Origin: Roseiarcus sp963794155
GTDB taxonomy: Bacteria; Pseudomonadota; Alphaproteobacteria; Rhizobiales; Beijerinckiaceae
Direction of reading: 5' to 3'
Assembly: GCA_963794155.1 (NCBI GenBank)
Contig: CAWCCX010000022.1
Coordinates: 1-64,000, forward strand
DNA: 64,000 nt
Position numbers and translations under genes: made by a program. Positions 54,124 through 63,063 of this stretch are shown in pieces. Below the pieces are notes generated by a model. That model was given only the letters and a program-made list of their open reading frames with translations, searched no databases and was not told the origin of the DNA. Every line of letters begins with the position of its first letter. The stretch's first letter is position 1.

Positions 54124-54681
54124 TCATTGACCGCCTCTCAGTCTCGCGCTGAGCCATTCTAGGTCGCGATCCTGGACGCCCATCGCGTGCAAATGATCGT
54201 AGGTCTCAAGGACATATTCCGCATTATCACCCGAGTGACCTTTGCCTGCGCGCACGTAGGCCAGCATCGCTTCGCGGTCGAGACGCCCGGCGTACTGGCA
54301 GTGGAGGCGATCGGCGACATAGGTTAACGCGAGGACGCGCTCGCCGTTTTCAAGCGTGATCGGCGCGGTGCGTTCGAGATAGACGGCCGTTACCTGCTCC
54401 CGGTCCCTGAGGTAGCGGATCGTCGTCTCCCGCAGCGCCGGGTCGACCTCGAACGCCACTCCGGGACACGCACCTCCTCGGTCGAGGCCAAGCACTAGCC
54501 CCGGCCGGTCCGGCGAACCGCGATAGACATGCGAAAAGACGCACAGGCTTCTCCGCCAGCCGCGCAGCGTCGCCTTGCACCGACGCATGTAGGCGAATCC
54601 TGGCCGCCACATTAGCGACCCGTATCCGAATACCCAGAGGCTGCCGTCCGAAATTGGAGCGGGCGCGGCTGGCGCCGTCAC
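54124..54681 (-). CDS. Gamma-glutamylcyclotransferase (ChaC-like)
   Basis: 185 residues. It opens LWVFGYGSLMWRPGF (the substrate loop YGSL), with LRGWRRSLCVFSHVYRGSPDRPGLVLGL and the catalytic Glu region YLRDREQVTAVY. It fits the ChaC type that cleaves glutathione to 5-oxoproline and Cys-Gly. Its ATG overlaps the tyrC stop by four bases, so it is the last gene of the aromatic amino-acid operon; the functional reason is unclear. Confidence 0.85.
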   Translation of the reverse strand: MTAPAAPAPISDGSLWVFGYGSLMWRPGFAYMRRCKATLRGWRRSLCVFSHVYRGSPDRPGLVLGLDRGGACPGVAFEVDPALRETTIRYLRDREQVTAVYLERTAPITLENGERVLALTYVADRLHCQYAGRLDREAMLAYVRAGKGHSGDNAEYVLETYDHLHAMGVQDRDLEWLSARLRGGQ

Positions 54682-55646
54682 GACACCGGCTCGTCCGTCT
54701 CGGCGCTGCGCCGGCCGAAATCCGGCGCCGTCGTCTCCTGGCCTTCAGCGACAATGCCTCGCCGGATTGCTCGCGTGCGGGTGAACAAGGCAAACAGCCC
54801 GTCGCCGTCGCCGCGGCGGATCATCCGCTGCAATGCCGTCAGGTCTTCGCTGAATTGGCCGAGCATTTCCAGCACCGCGTCCCTGTTGTGCAGGAACACG
54901 TCGCGCCACATCGTCGGGTCGGAGGCGGCGATCCGGGTGAAATCGCGAAATCCGCCGGCCGAGAACTTGATCACCTCCGAGCGCGTCACTTCTTCGAGAT
55001 CGGCGGCCGTGCCAACGATGTTATAGGCGATAAGATGCGGGACATGACTGGTGATCGCCAGCACGAGGTCGTGGTGGCCCGCGCTCATGATTTCGACATG
55101 CGATCCCAGCGCTTCCCAGAACGCCTTGATCTTCGCCACCGCCTGCTCGTCGGCCCCCTCGGGGGGCGTGAGAATGCACCACCGGTTCACGAACAGGCTG
55201 GCGAATCCAGCGTCCGGCCCTGACTGCTCGGTCCCTGCGACCGGATGCGCCGGCGCCAGGCGCGCATGGTCTGGCAGCAAGGGCCCGAGGGCGGAAATCA
55301 CCGCGCCTTTGACCGAGCCGACGTCCGAAACGATCGTCCCAGGCCTCAGCGCCGGCGCAATGGCGCTCCCGACCGCGACGTAGGTCCCGATCGGCACGCA
55401 GAGAATGACGCAATCGGCCCCACCCACGGCCCGAGCGGGATCGTCGGTGACGACGTCACCGAGCCCCAACGCCTTCGCTCGCTCCAAGACTGGGACCGAA
55501 TGGTCCGCGAGGACAATGCGGCGGGCCGCGTTGCAGCGTTGCGCGGCGCGCGCGATCGAGGAACCGATCAGGCCAACGCCGATAATCGCCAGCTCGTCGA
55601 AAATCGGCTCGGCGAGAGGGGCTCCAAGCCGCTCAATCACCTTCAC
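54678..55646 (-). CDS. tyrC: Prephenate/arogenate dehydrogenase
   Basis: 322 residues. It has the NAD(P) motif LAIIGVGLIGSSIARAA, VILCVPIGTYVAV, DVGSVKGAVI, and the substrate histidine in PAHPVAGTEQSGPDAGFASLF. Helical dimer region: SHVPHLIAYNIVGTA, FSAGGFRDFTRIAASDPTMWRDV. It makes 4-hydroxyphenylpyruvate or tyrosine. The hisC frame ends 14 bp inside its start, a tight operon. Confidence 0.92.
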   Translation of the reverse strand: MKVIERLGAPLAEPIFDELAIIGVGLIGSSIARAAQRCNAARRIVLADHSVPVLERAKALGLGDVVTDDPARAVGGADCVILCVPIGTYVAVGSAIAPALRPGTIVSDVGSVKGAVISALGPLLPDHARLAPAHPVAGTEQSGPDAGFASLFVNRWCILTPPEGADEQAVAKIKAFWEALGSHVEIMSAGHHDLVLAITSHVPHLIAYNIVGTAADLEEVTRSEVIKFSAGGFRDFTRIAASDPTMWRDVFLHNRDAVLEMLGQFSEDLTALQRMIRRGDGDGLFALFTRTRAIRRGIVAEGQETTAPDFGRRSAETDEPVS

Positions 55647-56748
55647 CCCGCATAAACGCGGCGAGCGCGGCGGCGACGCCCCTGTTGGCCTCCTCGCCGC
55701 CGACTGTCAGCCGAAGCGAATCCGGGAGCCCGTAGGCCGCGACTGCCCGGAGGATGAAGCCGCGCGCGCTGAGGAACGCATCCGCATCTGAGGCGGTGCG
55801 CCCAGATTCCTTGGGGAATGTCAGCAGAAGGAAATTCCCGACGCTTGGCGTGACCCCGATCCCGAGCTCCGCGATCGCTTCAGCGAGCCAAGGGAGCCAC
55901 CGTGAATTGTGTGCGAGCGCACGTTCGATATGGGCGACGTCCTCAAGGCTGGCGACCCCTGCGGCCTGCGCCGCCCCATTCAGATTGAATGGCCCGCGGA
56001 CTCGGTTCAACGCGTCGAGAATATGGGCCGAGCCGTAGGCCCAGCCGATGCGCAAGCTGGCAAGGCCATGGATCTTCGAGAATGTCCGGGTCATCACGAC
56101 GTTGTCGAAGGTCGAAGCAAGCTCGAGGCCGGCCGCATAATCGTTGCGGGTCACGTACTCGGCATAGGCCGCATCGATCACCAGCAGCGTGTGCGCCGGC
56201 AGGCTGGCGTGCAGCCGCTTGACCTCAGAGAAGGGGATATAAGTCCCGGTCGGGTTGTTCGGGTTGGCGAGATAGACGATCTTCGTGCGAGCGTTGGCCT
56301 TCGCCAGGATCGCGTCCACGCTCGCCGTCTTGTCCGTCTCTTTCGCCACCACAGGCACGCCGCCGGCCGCACGGATGCAAATCGGATAGGTCAGAAAGCC
56401 GTATTGGCTGTAAAGGCCTTCATCGCCGGGATGCAGAAAGACGTGGGCCAGCAGCGCGAGCAGCTCATCGGAGCCGTTGCCGCAGATGATTCGGGCCGGA
56501 TCGAGGCCGTATCGATGGGCGATCGCCTCTCGAAGCGCCGTCGAGGCTCCGTCCGGATAGACCTCCAGCATACCGGCCAGCGCACGCACGGCCTCGATGG
56601 CCTTGGGCGACGGCCCGAGGGGTGATTCGTTGGACGAGAGCTTGTGGACCCTTTCCACACCGGCGACTCGGCTCTTGCCCGGCACGTAGGGGTCGATCGC
56701 CAGGATTTCTGGGCGCGGCTGAGGCTTGAGGACAGAATGGGAGGCCAT
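55633..56748 (-). CDS. hisC: Histidinol-phosphate / aromatic aminotransferase
   Basis: 371 residues, PLP fold type I. It has KLSSNESPLGPSPKAIEA, GNGSDELLALL, YLANPNNPTGTY (Asn), DAAYAEYV, the PLP-lysine region TRTFSKIHGLASLRIGWAYG and LRLTVGGEEAN. Between tyrC and a chorismate mutase, it likely transaminates aromatic keto acids as well as, or instead of, imidazole-acetol phosphate. ATG 56748 is preferred to 56769. Confidence 0.92.
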   Translation of the reverse strand: MASHSVLKPQPRPEILAIDPYVPGKSRVAGVERVHKLSSNESPLGPSPKAIEAVRALAGMLEVYPDGASTALREAIAHRYGLDPARIICGNGSDELLALLAHVFLHPGDEGLYSQYGFLTYPICIRAAGGVPVVAKETDKTASVDAILAKANARTKIVYLANPNNPTGTYIPFSEVKRLHASLPAHTLLVIDAAYAEYVTRNDYAAGLELASTFDNVVMTRTFSKIHGLASLRIGWAYGSAHILDALNRVRGPFNLNGAAQAAGVASLEDVAHIERALAHNSRWLPWLAEAIAELGIGVTPSVGNFLLLTFPKESGRTASDADAFLSARGFILRAVAAYGLPDSLRLTVGGEEANRGVAAALAAFMRGEGD

Positions 56749-56765
56749 GGCGGGTCCGATTAGCC

Positions 56766-57617
56766 TCAATTCGCCCGTTTGTGCAACGCCGAGGCGTCGA
56801 ACCGATCCGCGTGCGCGCCGACCTCCGACCCACGCACATCGGCGCCGCCCGCCGCCCGCAGCGCCTCACTCACCGCATCCGCTGCGAGGTTCCCCGGTCG
56901 CGCCACCAATAAGGCAAGCCCCATCCGGTTGGCGGCGGAGCCGATGACTTCCGCGCCTACGCTGTGCAGTGCGCCCGGAATGTCAGCCCGCCAGCGGTCG
57001 AGCGTCACCGACTCGAGCACGACCTCGCGCGCGGCTCCGTCCACCAACGGTCTCGAGATCACGAACACCGGCAGCCCTGCGGGGTGATTCGCGCGCTCCA
57101 CGAATGGCAGCCGAGCGATGATTTTGGGCGCTTCCGGCGGCACAAGCTCTGTCCACCACGCGCCGGCGCCGGGACCGCCATCGAGCGCAAACATGCCAAG
57201 ATCGCCGCCCAATTCGCCGACCGCACGGATCACATCCGCGGCGCCCATGTGCTGTACGCACGGAACCGTGAAACCAAAATGAAACCTCGCCGAGTTGCGC
57301 ATCCCGGCGTCGCCTCCGGACACGTCGATGTGCACATTGTAGGGCGCCTGGACATAGGTGAATGTTGAGATGATCACCCGCCATATGCTTTCGACCGTAT
57401 CGAGCGGCAGACGGCCTCGATGCCGCTCAACAATGGCGCGCATCATGGCGGCTTCGCGCGCCGGCCGGAACGCCGAACCCCCTCCCTGACGCGTCTTGAT
57501 CTCGATCAAACGATCAATGACGTGTCCCCGCTCGATCAGAAGCTCATGCATTTCCGCATCAATGCGGTCGATCTCGACCCGCAGGTCGGCGAGGGTCGGC
57601 TTCGGCTTTTGCGACAC
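56766..57617 (-). CDS. Chorismate mutase with extra C-terminal domain
   Basis: 283 residues. Residues 1-95 are an AroQ-type mutase: LADLRVEIDRIDAEMHELLIER, EIKTRQGG, FRPAREAAMMRAIVERHRG. It converts chorismate to prephenate. Residues 95-283 (FTYVQAPYNVHIDVSG, ARFHFGFTVPCVQHMGAA, then WWTELVPP) are a domain that resembles degenerate prephenate-dehydratase-like folds, but I see no TRF dehydratase motif. It is first in the operon with hisC, tyrC and the cyclotransferase. Confidence 0.85.
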   Translation of the reverse strand: MSQKPKPTLADLRVEIDRIDAEMHELLIERGHVIDRLIEIKTRQGGGSAFRPAREAAMMRAIVERHRGRLPLDTVESIWRVIISTFTYVQAPYNVHIDVSGGDAGMRNSARFHFGFTVPCVQHMGAADVIRAVGELGGDLGMFALDGGPGAGAWWTELVPPEAPKIIARLPFVERANHPAGLPVFVISRPLVDGAAREVVLESVTLDRWRADIPGALHSVGAEVIGSAANRMGLALLVARPGNLAADAVSEALRAAGGADVRGSEVGAHADRFDASALHKRAN

Positions 57618-57690
57618 GGGCGACCCTCTCCTTTCGGGGCGCTGTCTTGGCTGACATTCCGCTCATGCCCGAGGGCTGCAGCAGACCGGC

Positions 57691-58956
57691 TTACGTGTTC
57701 ATGGACTCAAAGAAATTTGCGTTCGTTTTCGTCTCGCGCAGCTTGCCGAGCAGGAACTCGATCGCGTCGACCGTGCCCATCGGATTGAGAATGCGCCGGA
57801 GGACGTACATTTTCTTGAGGATATCGGGCGGCACGAGCAGTTCCTCCTTCCGGGTTCCGGACCGCGTGATGTCCATCGACGGGAAAGTGCGCTTGTCGGC
57901 GACCTTGCGATCGAGAATGATTTCCGAGTTGCCGGTGCCTTTGAACTCTTCAAAAATGACTTCATCCATACGCGAGCCGGTATCGATGAGCGCGGTGGCG
58001 ATGATCGTGAGGGAGCCGCCTTCTTCGATGTTTCTCGCCGCGCCGAAGAAGCGCTTCGGCCGTTGCAGAGCGTTGGCGTCGACGCCGCCGGTCAGAACTT
58101 TCCCGGATGACGGCACAACCGTGTTGTAGGCCCGTCCCAGCCGCGTGATCGAGTTGAGCAGAATGACCACATCCCGCCCGTGCTCGACTAGCCTCTTGGC
58201 CTTCTCGATGACCATCTCGGCGACCTGAACGTGGCGGACCGCGGGTTCATCAAAGGTCGACGACACCACCTCGCCTTTGACCGATCGCTGCATGTCCGTC
58301 ACTTCTTCCGGGCGCTCGTCGATGAGAAGGACGATCAAATAGCATTCCGGGTGATTGGCGGTGACCGACTGGGCGATGTTCTGCAACAGCACCGTCTTGC
58401 CGGTGCGCGGCGGCGCGACGATGAGCGCCCGCTGCCCCTTGCCGATGGGCGCGACGATATCGATGACCCTCGCCGACATATCTTTGCGGGTGGGGTCTTC
58501 GACTTCGAGCCGCAGGCGTTCGTCGGGATAGAGCGGCGTCAAATTGTCGAAGTGGACTTTGTGCCGCGTCTTTTCCGGGTCCTCGAAATTGATCGCGTTG
58601 CATTTCAGCAGCGCGAAATAGCGTTCTCCTTCCTTGGGACTCCGGATCACGCCTTCGACCGTATCGCCGGTCCGCAACCCCAGCCGCCTGATCTGCGAGG
58701 GCGATACATAGATATCGTCGGGACCGGGAAGATAGTTAGCGTCGGCCGAGCGCAGGAAGGCGAATCCATCTTGCAAGATCTCGACCACGCCCTCGCCGAT
58801 GATTTGCACATCGACGCTGGCCAGCTGCTTGAGAATCGCGAACATCAACTCCTGCTTGCGCATCGTCGATGCATTTTCGACGTCGTTCTCCTCGGCGAAC
58901 GCCAACAGCTCAGTCGGAGACTTCTGCTTTAATTCCTTGAGTTTCATTTCCCGCAT
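57691..58956 (-). CDS. rho: Transcription termination factor Rho
   Basis: 421 residues. The RNA-binding N-domain has MKLKELKQKSPTELLAFAEE, GFGFLR-like DGFAFLRSADANYLPGPDDIYVS. The ATPase has IVAPPRTGKTVLLQNIA (P-loop), LLIDERPEEVTDM, the Q-loop SSTFDEPAVRHVQV, the R-loop GVDANALQRPKRFFGAARNIEEGGSLT and the Arg finger region GTGNSEIILDR. ATG 58956 gives the standard N terminus MREMKLKEL. Confidence 0.96.
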   Translation of the reverse strand: MREMKLKELKQKSPTELLAFAEENDVENASTMRKQELMFAILKQLASVDVQIIGEGVVEILQDGFAFLRSADANYLPGPDDIYVSPSQIRRLGLRTGDTVEGVIRSPKEGERYFALLKCNAINFEDPEKTRHKVHFDNLTPLYPDERLRLEVEDPTRKDMSARVIDIVAPIGKGQRALIVAPPRTGKTVLLQNIAQSVTANHPECYLIVLLIDERPEEVTDMQRSVKGEVVSSTFDEPAVRHVQVAEMVIEKAKRLVEHGRDVVILLNSITRLGRAYNTVVPSSGKVLTGGVDANALQRPKRFFGAARNIEEGGSLTIIATALIDTGSRMDEVIFEEFKGTGNSEIILDRKVADKRTFPSMDITRSGTRKEELLVPPDILKKMYVLRRILNPMGTVDAIEFLLGKLRETKTNANFFESMNT

Positions 58957-59195
58957 TGGCGGACCTTTAGCTCGGACTTGCGGCCCTTGGGCCCGCAAAG
59001 TCACAGACGTGATGGAAGATGGCGCTGACGTTTCGACGCGGCGTTCAGTCGTGTCAGGTTGCCGCGACGAAAGTTGGATCGGGCGATCCGGCGCCGTAAG
59101 ATTCCCGTGCTGACGGGTGGCGCAGGTTCATAGTCGTATTCGAGAAAAGTTTCAACGGCCTTTTGCCGCCCTCCGCGGCCAACGCTCAAAAAGGC

Positions 59196-59618
59196 CTAAA
59201 ATGGCTTTACGACCGCCAGGATTACGATCAGAATCATGAGCGCTGTCGGAACCTCATTCAAGACTCGATAGAACTTGGCCGAGCGCTCATTGGCGTCTGC
59301 GGCGAAAGTACGCACGCAACGCGCAAGGTAGCCGTGCAGGCCGCCGAGACCGAGGACCAGCGCGAACTTGGCCTGGAGCCAAGGCGCCTGCCAATATCCG
59401 GTCAGAATCGCGAGGATGATCCCGGTTGCGAGTACCAGAATCATCGACGGATTGACGATCGCCTTGAGAAGCCTCCGCTCCATGAGCTTCAGGGTTTCCG
59501 AAAGATCTGACCCTTTGGGCGCATCGGCGTGGTAAACAAACAGCCGAGGAAGGTACAGCATCCCGGCCATCCAGGCGATGACCGCGATAACGTGCAGCGC
59601 CTTAACCCAGAGAATCAT
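59196..59618 (-). CDS. hemJ: Protoporphyrinogen oxidase HemJ
   Basis: 140 residues, four membrane helices: VKALHVIAVIAWMAGMLYLPRLFVYH, ERRLLKAIVNPSMILVLATGIILAI, WLQAKFALVLGLGGLHGYLA, RVLNEVPTALMILIVILAVVKPF. The invariant His (KALHV) and Lys (QAKF) are present. It oxidises protoporphyrinogen IX in haem synthesis. hemE, commonly adjacent in relatives, is not seen here. Confidence 0.93.
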   Translation of the reverse strand: MILWVKALHVIAVIAWMAGMLYLPRLFVYHADAPKGSDLSETLKLMERRLLKAIVNPSMILVLATGIILAILTGYWQAPWLQAKFALVLGLGGLHGYLARCVRTFAADANERSAKFYRVLNEVPTALMILIVILAVVKPF

Positions 59619-60105
59619 AGAGAGCTTCGCAGCGACAAACCACCCGTCCGCCCTTCGAACGGCTAGTGGGACTAACCGCCAAGCCCGGTCCGGCGCAAGT
59701 CGCAGTCTTAAGTCGCTGGCAAAGAGAGAATTCTAAGATAGGAATCGATTCCTATTTATTAAGGCATGGTTTGCACACAATCGGCGCTATCCAAAGAACC
59801 GAAATCTGGTGAACCGACTCGAAGGCCCAGGGACCAGAGCCGGCGACTCACGGCAACTGACGTTCTGTAAGGAATTTGTTGGCCATAGCAAATATCGAGG
59901 GCGCATTGTTGTATTTATCCCCACAATTGGTACCGGGCTACGCGACTGCGAGGAATTTGTCCCGAACCGGACGCCTGTGAGTTATCGATCGCGCTCTGTC
60001 GCGGGTCCGGCGGCAAGGCATGGCCGGCGCCCCGACTTTCCACGCCTGTCCACAGGAGCCGAGGCCAGTTATAACCAGCCGCGAGTTCCATCCCCGGGGA
60101 CCGCA
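59619..60105. other. Candidate chromosomal replication origin (oriC), 487 bp
   Basis: A gene-free region between hemJ and ppsR, the position where alphaproteobacterial origins usually lie. It has an AT-rich stretch (59721-59770) and a palindrome GGAATCGATTCC (59741-59752) with two GANTC (CcrM) sites. Two more GACTC sites lie at 59816-59820 and 59845-59849. A DnaA-box-like TTATCCCCA (59915-59923, one mismatch to TTATCCACA) and weaker TTTCCACG and TGTCCACAG near 60037-60055 are also present. Position plus motif clustering support an origin; it is not proven. Confidence 0.55.
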
Positions 60106-60939
60106 TTGGGCCGCAGTTATTTTCATCTCCACCTGGTCTCGGACTCCACCGGCGAAACGCTGATCGCCGCCTCGCGCGCCGCCTCGGCGCAATATCAAGG
60201 CGTCGCCTCGATCGAACACGTCTATCCGTTGGTGCGCACACCGGCGCAGCTCGATCGGGTGATTGCTGAAATCGAGAACGCGCCGGGAATCGTCCTCTTT
60301 ACTCTTGTCGACTCCGATCTCTCCAAGCGGCTTGAAGAAGGGTGCGAAGCATCGGGTTCCCCGTGTCTGTCGGTCCTGAGCCCGATCTTGATCTTGTTCA
60401 AATCTTATCTCGGTCAAAACTCCACGCCGCGCGCCGGGGCGCAGCACATGCTTAACGCCGAATATTTCAAACGGATCGATGCGCTCAATTTCAGCATGTT
60501 GAGTGATGATGGACAGGCGGCAGAAAACCTGGATCACGCGGATATCGTTCTCCTCGGAGTGAGTCGCACTTCGAAGACCCCCACCAGCATCTATCTTGCA
60601 AATCGCGGCTACAAGACTGCAAATGTCCCGATTGTGCCGCACGTCCCGCTGCCGGGAGGGCTCGATCACCTTCGCCGTCCGCTCGTCGTCGGTCTCGTTG
60701 CCTCCGCGGATCGAATCGTGCAAATTCGCCAGAACCGCCTTCTCTCGCTCAATGCGGATTCGCAGACCGAATATGTCGACCGGACCGCGGTCGCTGAGGA
60801 GGTCGCGGCGTCGCGCCGCCTGTTCGCGGAACGCGGCTGGCCGACAATTGATGTGACCCGTCGGTCGATTGAAGAAACAGCGGCGGCGGTGCTCGATCTC
60901 TATCGCGCGCATCGACTCAAGTTCATCGCGGAGGGCTGA
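60106..60939 (+). CDS. ppsR: Pyruvate,water dikinase/phosphate dikinase regulatory kinase-phosphatase (DUF299)
   Basis: 277 residues from TTG 60106 (GRSYFHLHLVSDSTGETL). It has the diagnostic P-loop VLLGVSRTSKTPTSIYLANRGYKTAN, then PLPGGLDHLRRPLVVGLVAS and a C-terminal WPTIDVTRRSIEETAA. The family phosphorylates and dephosphorylates PEP synthase or pyruvate phosphate dikinase. GGGGA upstream of TTG 60106 and the family start support it; the frame is open 297 bp further upstream through the origin candidate without similarity. maf follows, overlapping by one base. Confidence 0.92.
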   Translation: MGRSYFHLHLVSDSTGETLIAASRAASAQYQGVASIEHVYPLVRTPAQLDRVIAEIENAPGIVLFTLVDSDLSKRLEEGCEASGSPCLSVLSPILILFKSYLGQNSTPRAGAQHMLNAEYFKRIDALNFSMLSDDGQAAENLDHADIVLLGVSRTSKTPTSIYLANRGYKTANVPIVPHVPLPGGLDHLRRPLVVGLVASADRIVQIRQNRLLSLNADSQTEYVDRTAVAEEVAASRRLFAERGWPTIDVTRRSIEETAAAVLDLYRAHRLKFIAEG

Positions 60940-61601
60940 TGGCGATTGAGGAAATCGGGATTTTGCCTCGAAGTCCGACGGTCGCGACTTCTGTCTGGCG
61001 CGGGGCTCAGCCATTGATTTTGGCTTCGAAGAGCCGTAGCCGCCGGGCACTTCTGTCAGCCGTCGGACTTCTGCCTGAGGTCGTGGCCGCCGAGGTCGAC
61101 GAGCGCGCCCTCGAAGATCGGCATCTCGCGTATGGCGATTCGCTTGAAAGTCTGGCCGGCGAATTGGCGCGGGCCAAGGCGACCGCCGTCAGCGCGACCC
61201 GGCCCGACGCCTTTTGCCTCGGCGCCGATCAGACACTGACGCTCGAGGGGGGAATCATCCACAAGTCCTGGGATTTTGACGAGGCTGCGCGATCGCTGGC
61301 CGCGCTCTCAGGCAAGACGCATCGCTTGACCTCCGCTTTCTGCGTCGCCCGCTCCGGGCAGTCGCTGGTCGTCGACAGCGATCATGCGGACCTTCAAATG
61401 CGGCCGCTCGATCCGGTTACGATTTCCCGCTATCTAGATCGAGTCGGGCCGTCGGCGTTCGATTCCGTAGGCGCCTATCAGGTCGAGGGTCTCGGCGCGC
61501 ATCTGTTCGATCGCATCGAAGGTGAACATTCCGTTGTTCTCGGACTACCCGTGCTCAAGCTGCTTGCTTGGCTGCGGCGCGAAAACCTGATCTCGCTATG
61601 A
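60939..61601 (+). CDS. maf: Maf-family nucleoside triphosphate pyrophosphatase
   Basis: 220 residues. The Maf signature LILASKSRSRRALLSAVGL, the Glu/Asp triad VDERALED and LGADQTLTLEG, then FDSVGAYQVEGLGAHLFDRIEGEHSVVLGLP. It hydrolyses non-canonical nucleotides and is linked to septum control. An unusually long N-terminal lead of about 24 residues precedes the signature, so a later start is possible. The aroE ATG overlaps its stop. Confidence 0.9.
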   Translation: MAIEEIGILPRSPTVATSVWRGAQPLILASKSRSRRALLSAVGLLPEVVAAEVDERALEDRHLAYGDSLESLAGELARAKATAVSATRPDAFCLGADQTLTLEGGIIHKSWDFDEAARSLAALSGKTHRLTSAFCVARSGQSLVVDSDHADLQMRPLDPVTISRYLDRVGPSAFDSVGAYQVEGLGAHLFDRIEGEHSVVLGLPVLKLLAWLRRENLISL

Positions 61602-62458
61602 TCGCGAATCGTGCGCCTCGCGCGGGCGTTGCCGGCTGGCCAGTGGACCACTCCCGGTCGCCGACGATACATCGTCACTGGCTGAAGGAGATGGGGCTGC
61701 CGGCAAGCTACGAAAGGTTTGCCGTCCGTCCGGGAGAATTTCATCAGTTCGCGCGCCAGATTGGCCACGACGAGCTTGTTGGCGCCAACGTGACGGCGCC
61801 GCACAAGGAAGCAGCCTACGGTCTCTGCGACCGGCGAACCCCGGTCGCCGCCGCTCTCGGGGCCGTGAACACGTTGTGGCGAGAGGACGGGCTTCTGTGG
61901 GGCGACAACACCGACGTTGTCGGCTTTCTGGCCAATATGGATGATAGCGCGCCCGGATGGGCGGGGCGAGCGGGATCGGCGGTCGTCGTCGGCGCTGGCG
62001 GCGCCGCGCGGGCTATCGTCTACGCCCTTATCTCGCGCGGATTTCAACGCATCGCGGTCGTCAACAGAACACAAGGTCGAGCCGAGGCGCTCGCCGCGCA
62101 TTTTGGCGGCGCGGCGCAGGCGAGGTCTTGGACTCGATTGACCACGGAGCTGACGGGCGCGGATCTGCTCGTCAACACGAGCACCCTCGGCATGGCCGGA
62201 CAACCGCCGCTCGTCGTCGACCTGGGCCCGCTCTCCGAACGGGCGGTCGTCGCCGACATTGTCTATGTTCCGTTGCGCACCCCGCTCATCGATGCTGCGA
62301 CCGCGCGCGGCTTGCGCGCCGTGGAGGGGTTGGGCATGCTCCTCCATCAGGCGGCGCCGGCTTTCGCTCGTTGGTTCGGCCAGCGCCCGACGGTAACGCC
62401 AGCGTTGCGCGCCATCCTCGAGGCGGAGGTCCTTGCGTCCGCGAAGGAGGCGCCGTGA
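61598..62458 (+). CDS. aroE: Shikimate dehydrogenase
   Basis: 286 residues. The substrate site has GWPVDHSRSPTIHRHWL and the catalytic lysine in NVTAPHKEAAYG. The partner Asp is in GDNTDVVGF, and the NADP motif is VVVGAGGAARAIVYAL with NRTQGRAEALA. It reduces 3-dehydroshikimate. Overlaps of four bases with maf upstream and coaE downstream mark a translationally coupled operon. Confidence 0.95.
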   Translation: MIANRAPRAGVAGWPVDHSRSPTIHRHWLKEMGLPASYERFAVRPGEFHQFARQIGHDELVGANVTAPHKEAAYGLCDRRTPVAAALGAVNTLWREDGLLWGDNTDVVGFLANMDDSAPGWAGRAGSAVVVGAGGAARAIVYALISRGFQRIAVVNRTQGRAEALAAHFGGAAQARSWTRLTTELTGADLLVNTSTLGMAGQPPLVVDLGPLSERAVVADIVYVPLRTPLIDAATARGLRAVEGLGMLLHQAAPAFARWFGQRPTVTPALRAILEAEVLASAKEAP

Positions 62459-63063
62459 TCGTCGTCGGACTGACGGGCTCGATCGCGATGGGGAAATCAA
62501 CCGTAGCGGCAATGTTCGCCGAATTCGGCGTCCCGACGTTCAACGCCGACGACGCAGTGCGAGACTTCTACGCCGGCGATGGCGCGCAATCGGTCGAGGC
62601 GGCCTTTTCGGGCGTCATGGTCGAGGGAAAGATCGACCGCGAACGCCTCGCTGCGCGTGTTTTGGGTGACGCTAATGCGCTGCGACGGCTTGAAGATCTG
62701 GTGCATCCCGCAGTCGCCAAGGCGCGCGTTCAGTTCCTGGAGCGCGCCGCGGCCGAGGGCCGCCGGATGGTGATCGTCGATGTACCGCTGCTTTTTGAAA
62801 CCGGCGGAGATTCGGATGTCGATCTCGTGGTCGTCGTCAGCGCGCCGGAATCCATTCAGCGGGCGCGCGCTTTGGCGCGCAAGGGCATGACCGCGGCCAA
62901 ACTCGAGGCCGTCCTAACGCGCCAGATGTCGGATGCGGAAAAGAGGCGCAGGGCACATTTCATCATCGACACCCGCGGCAGCCACGCGTTGACGCGCGCC
63001 GGCGTGGCTCAATTCATGCGCGCTGCCGCAGCGCTTGCCGGAGATCGACGCCGCGATGCGTGA
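62455..63063 (+). CDS. coaE: Dephospho-CoA kinase
   Basis: 202 residues from GTG 62455. The P-loop is VVGLTGSIAMGKSTVAAMFAE, then PTFNADDAVRDFY, HPAVAKARVQF, DVPLLFETGGDSDVDLVVVVSA and FIIDTRGS. It phosphorylates dephospho-CoA, the last step of CoA synthesis. The start overlaps aroE by four bases and the end overlaps dnaQ by eight. Confidence 0.95.
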   Translation: MIVVGLTGSIAMGKSTVAAMFAEFGVPTFNADDAVRDFYAGDGAQSVEAAFSGVMVEGKIDRERLAARVLGDANALRRLEDLVHPAVAKARVQFLERAAAEGRRMVIVDVPLLFETGGDSDVDLVVVVSAPESIQRARALARKGMTAAKLEAVLTRQMSDAEKRRRAHFIIDTRGSHALTRAGVAQFMRAAAALAGDRRRDA

